Of a DNA stretch of 7,067 bases, positions 6,850-7,067 are shown in pieces; position 1 is the first letter of the stretch; each line of letters starts with the position of its first letter. The position numbers were made by a program, and so were the translations under genes. A model generated the notes under the pieces. The model saw only the letters and a list, made by a program, of their open reading frames with translations. It was not told where the DNA came from and ran no database searches. Where the stretch lies: assembly GCA_003151315.1 (NCBI GenBank), contig PLXF01000149.1, forward strand, positions 3,308 through 10,374. Reading direction: 5' to 3'. Origin of the DNA: Parachlamydiales bacterium (GTDB lineage Bacteria; Chlamydiota; Chlamydiia; Chlamydiales; SM23-39).

Positions 6850-6856
6850 ATTATAA

Positions 6857-7067
6857 ATGAAATTTCTAATTTGTTTATTTTTACTTTTCGTTAGTTGTCA
6901 AAAAAAGGATGATGTTTTGCCTACGAAAAGTGAGATTGTAAATCAAGTCCGCAGAAATGTTGCTAAACAGCTTAAATGTGAGTTAGGGTTACATCCGATT
7001 GGAACGGGGGCCCAGATGATGTATAAAGTTGAAATGCTTTCCCTAAGTTTTATGTATCCTGAATCGA
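6857..7067 (+). CDS. Small predicted lipoprotein, second tandem copy (3' end missing)
   Basis: The first 70 codons of a gene cut by the window edge. The short signal ends in FVSC (residues 11-14), with Cys 14 as predicted lipidation site, followed by QKKDDVLPTK. It aligns without gaps to the protein at 6129-6653: GTGAQMM and MLSLSFMYPES are shared, and I count 43 of 70 identities. Most differences lie in the signal peptide (only four of the first 15 residues match) and in residues 31-42, where Cys 41 is new (Ser in copy 1). Function unknown, presumably related to copy 1. It begins with ATG, unlike copy 1. If complete it should run about 100 more codons; whether the rest is intact cannot be seen. 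Confidence 0.85.
   Translation, partial: MKFLICLFLLFVSCQKKDDVLPTKSEIVNQVRRNVAKQLKCELGLHPIGTGAQMMYKVEMLSLSFMYPES

Larger units (their letters stand above)
6654..6856 (+). other. Hairpin-rich spacer between the lipoprotein paralogues
   Basis: No convincing gene. The 203 bp hold four inverted repeats in a row: 6677-6718, 6727-6742 (GAAGAAT, 2-base centre, ATTCTTC), 6755-6771 (GGGCT, 7-base loop, AGCCC) and 6775-6822. None is followed by a run of T, so canonical intrinsic terminators are not supported. The two long ones are listed separately. Confidence 0.7.
6172..7067 (+). repeat. Tandem gene duplication (728-bp offset)
   Basis: The two lipoprotein genes start 728 bp apart. Two 25-base blocks are identical between copies: 6172-6196 with 6900-6924 (just after the lipobox Cys) and 6315-6339 with 7043-7067 (coding LSFMYPES, up to the window end). 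Over the 70 shared residues I count 43 identities and no gaps. The 203-bp spacer before copy 2 has no counterpart before copy 1, which overlaps the upstream gene instead. Confidence 0.85.

Noticed and set aside
1..7067. tRNA, rRNA, CRISPR array or insertion-sequence genes
   Set aside because: I saw no transposase-like protein, no regular spaced repeat array and no tRNA-like cloverleaf or rRNA-like sequence on either strand.

Overview
The window looks like chromosome of an environmental (amoeba- or invertebrate-associated) member of the Chlamydiae. The main reason is the gene at 4534-6132. Its C-terminal domain resembles, from memory, the chlamydial DUF687 family, which I know as a multi-copy, lipase-like family in Parachlamydia/Waddlia/Simkania-type genomes. 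Moderate-to-low GC, the lipoprotein paralogues beside it and a Gram-negative-type O-antigen-ligase-like protein fit this. No search could be run, so genus is not assigned.

Layout. Positions 1-4399 carry three genes on the minus strand, read right to left: a secreted or lipid-anchored alpha/beta hydrolase (2993-4399); a 701-codon gene whose N-terminal two thirds is a polytopic O-antigen ligase/polymerase-like membrane protein and whose C-terminal third is a complete MenG/UbiE quinone methyltransferase (840-2945); and menF, isochorismate synthase (843 down to the window edge, 3' end missing). MenF starts with GTG inside the stop of the fusion gene (GTGA overlap), so two menaquinone activities are translationally linked. 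MenF is specific to the classical o-succinylbenzoate route, not the futalosine route.

An AT-rich divergent spacer (4400-4533, about 21% GC by hand count) separates these from a plus-strand group: the DUF687-like protein (4534-6132), a small lipoprotein gene that starts with TTG inside its stop codon (TTGA overlap, 6129-6653), a 203-bp spacer full of inverted repeats, and a second, clearly paralogous lipoprotein gene that runs off the window (6857-7067).

How they may work together. MenF and the MenG domain act at the first and last steps of menaquinone synthesis; the fusion would hold MenG at the inner membrane, where its lipid substrate is. The plus-strand group resembles an effector-plus-partner cassette: a membrane-associated, lipase-like protein coupled to a lipoprotein that has duplicated in tandem. 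Whether the lipoproteins are inhibitors/immunity proteins, chaperone-like partners or surface proteins cannot be decided from sequence. This cassette is the best candidate here for an undescribed system. Base composition falls visibly between the men region (about half GC in sampled lines) and the hydrolase and downstream genes, suggesting that the men region is core and the rest more accessory.
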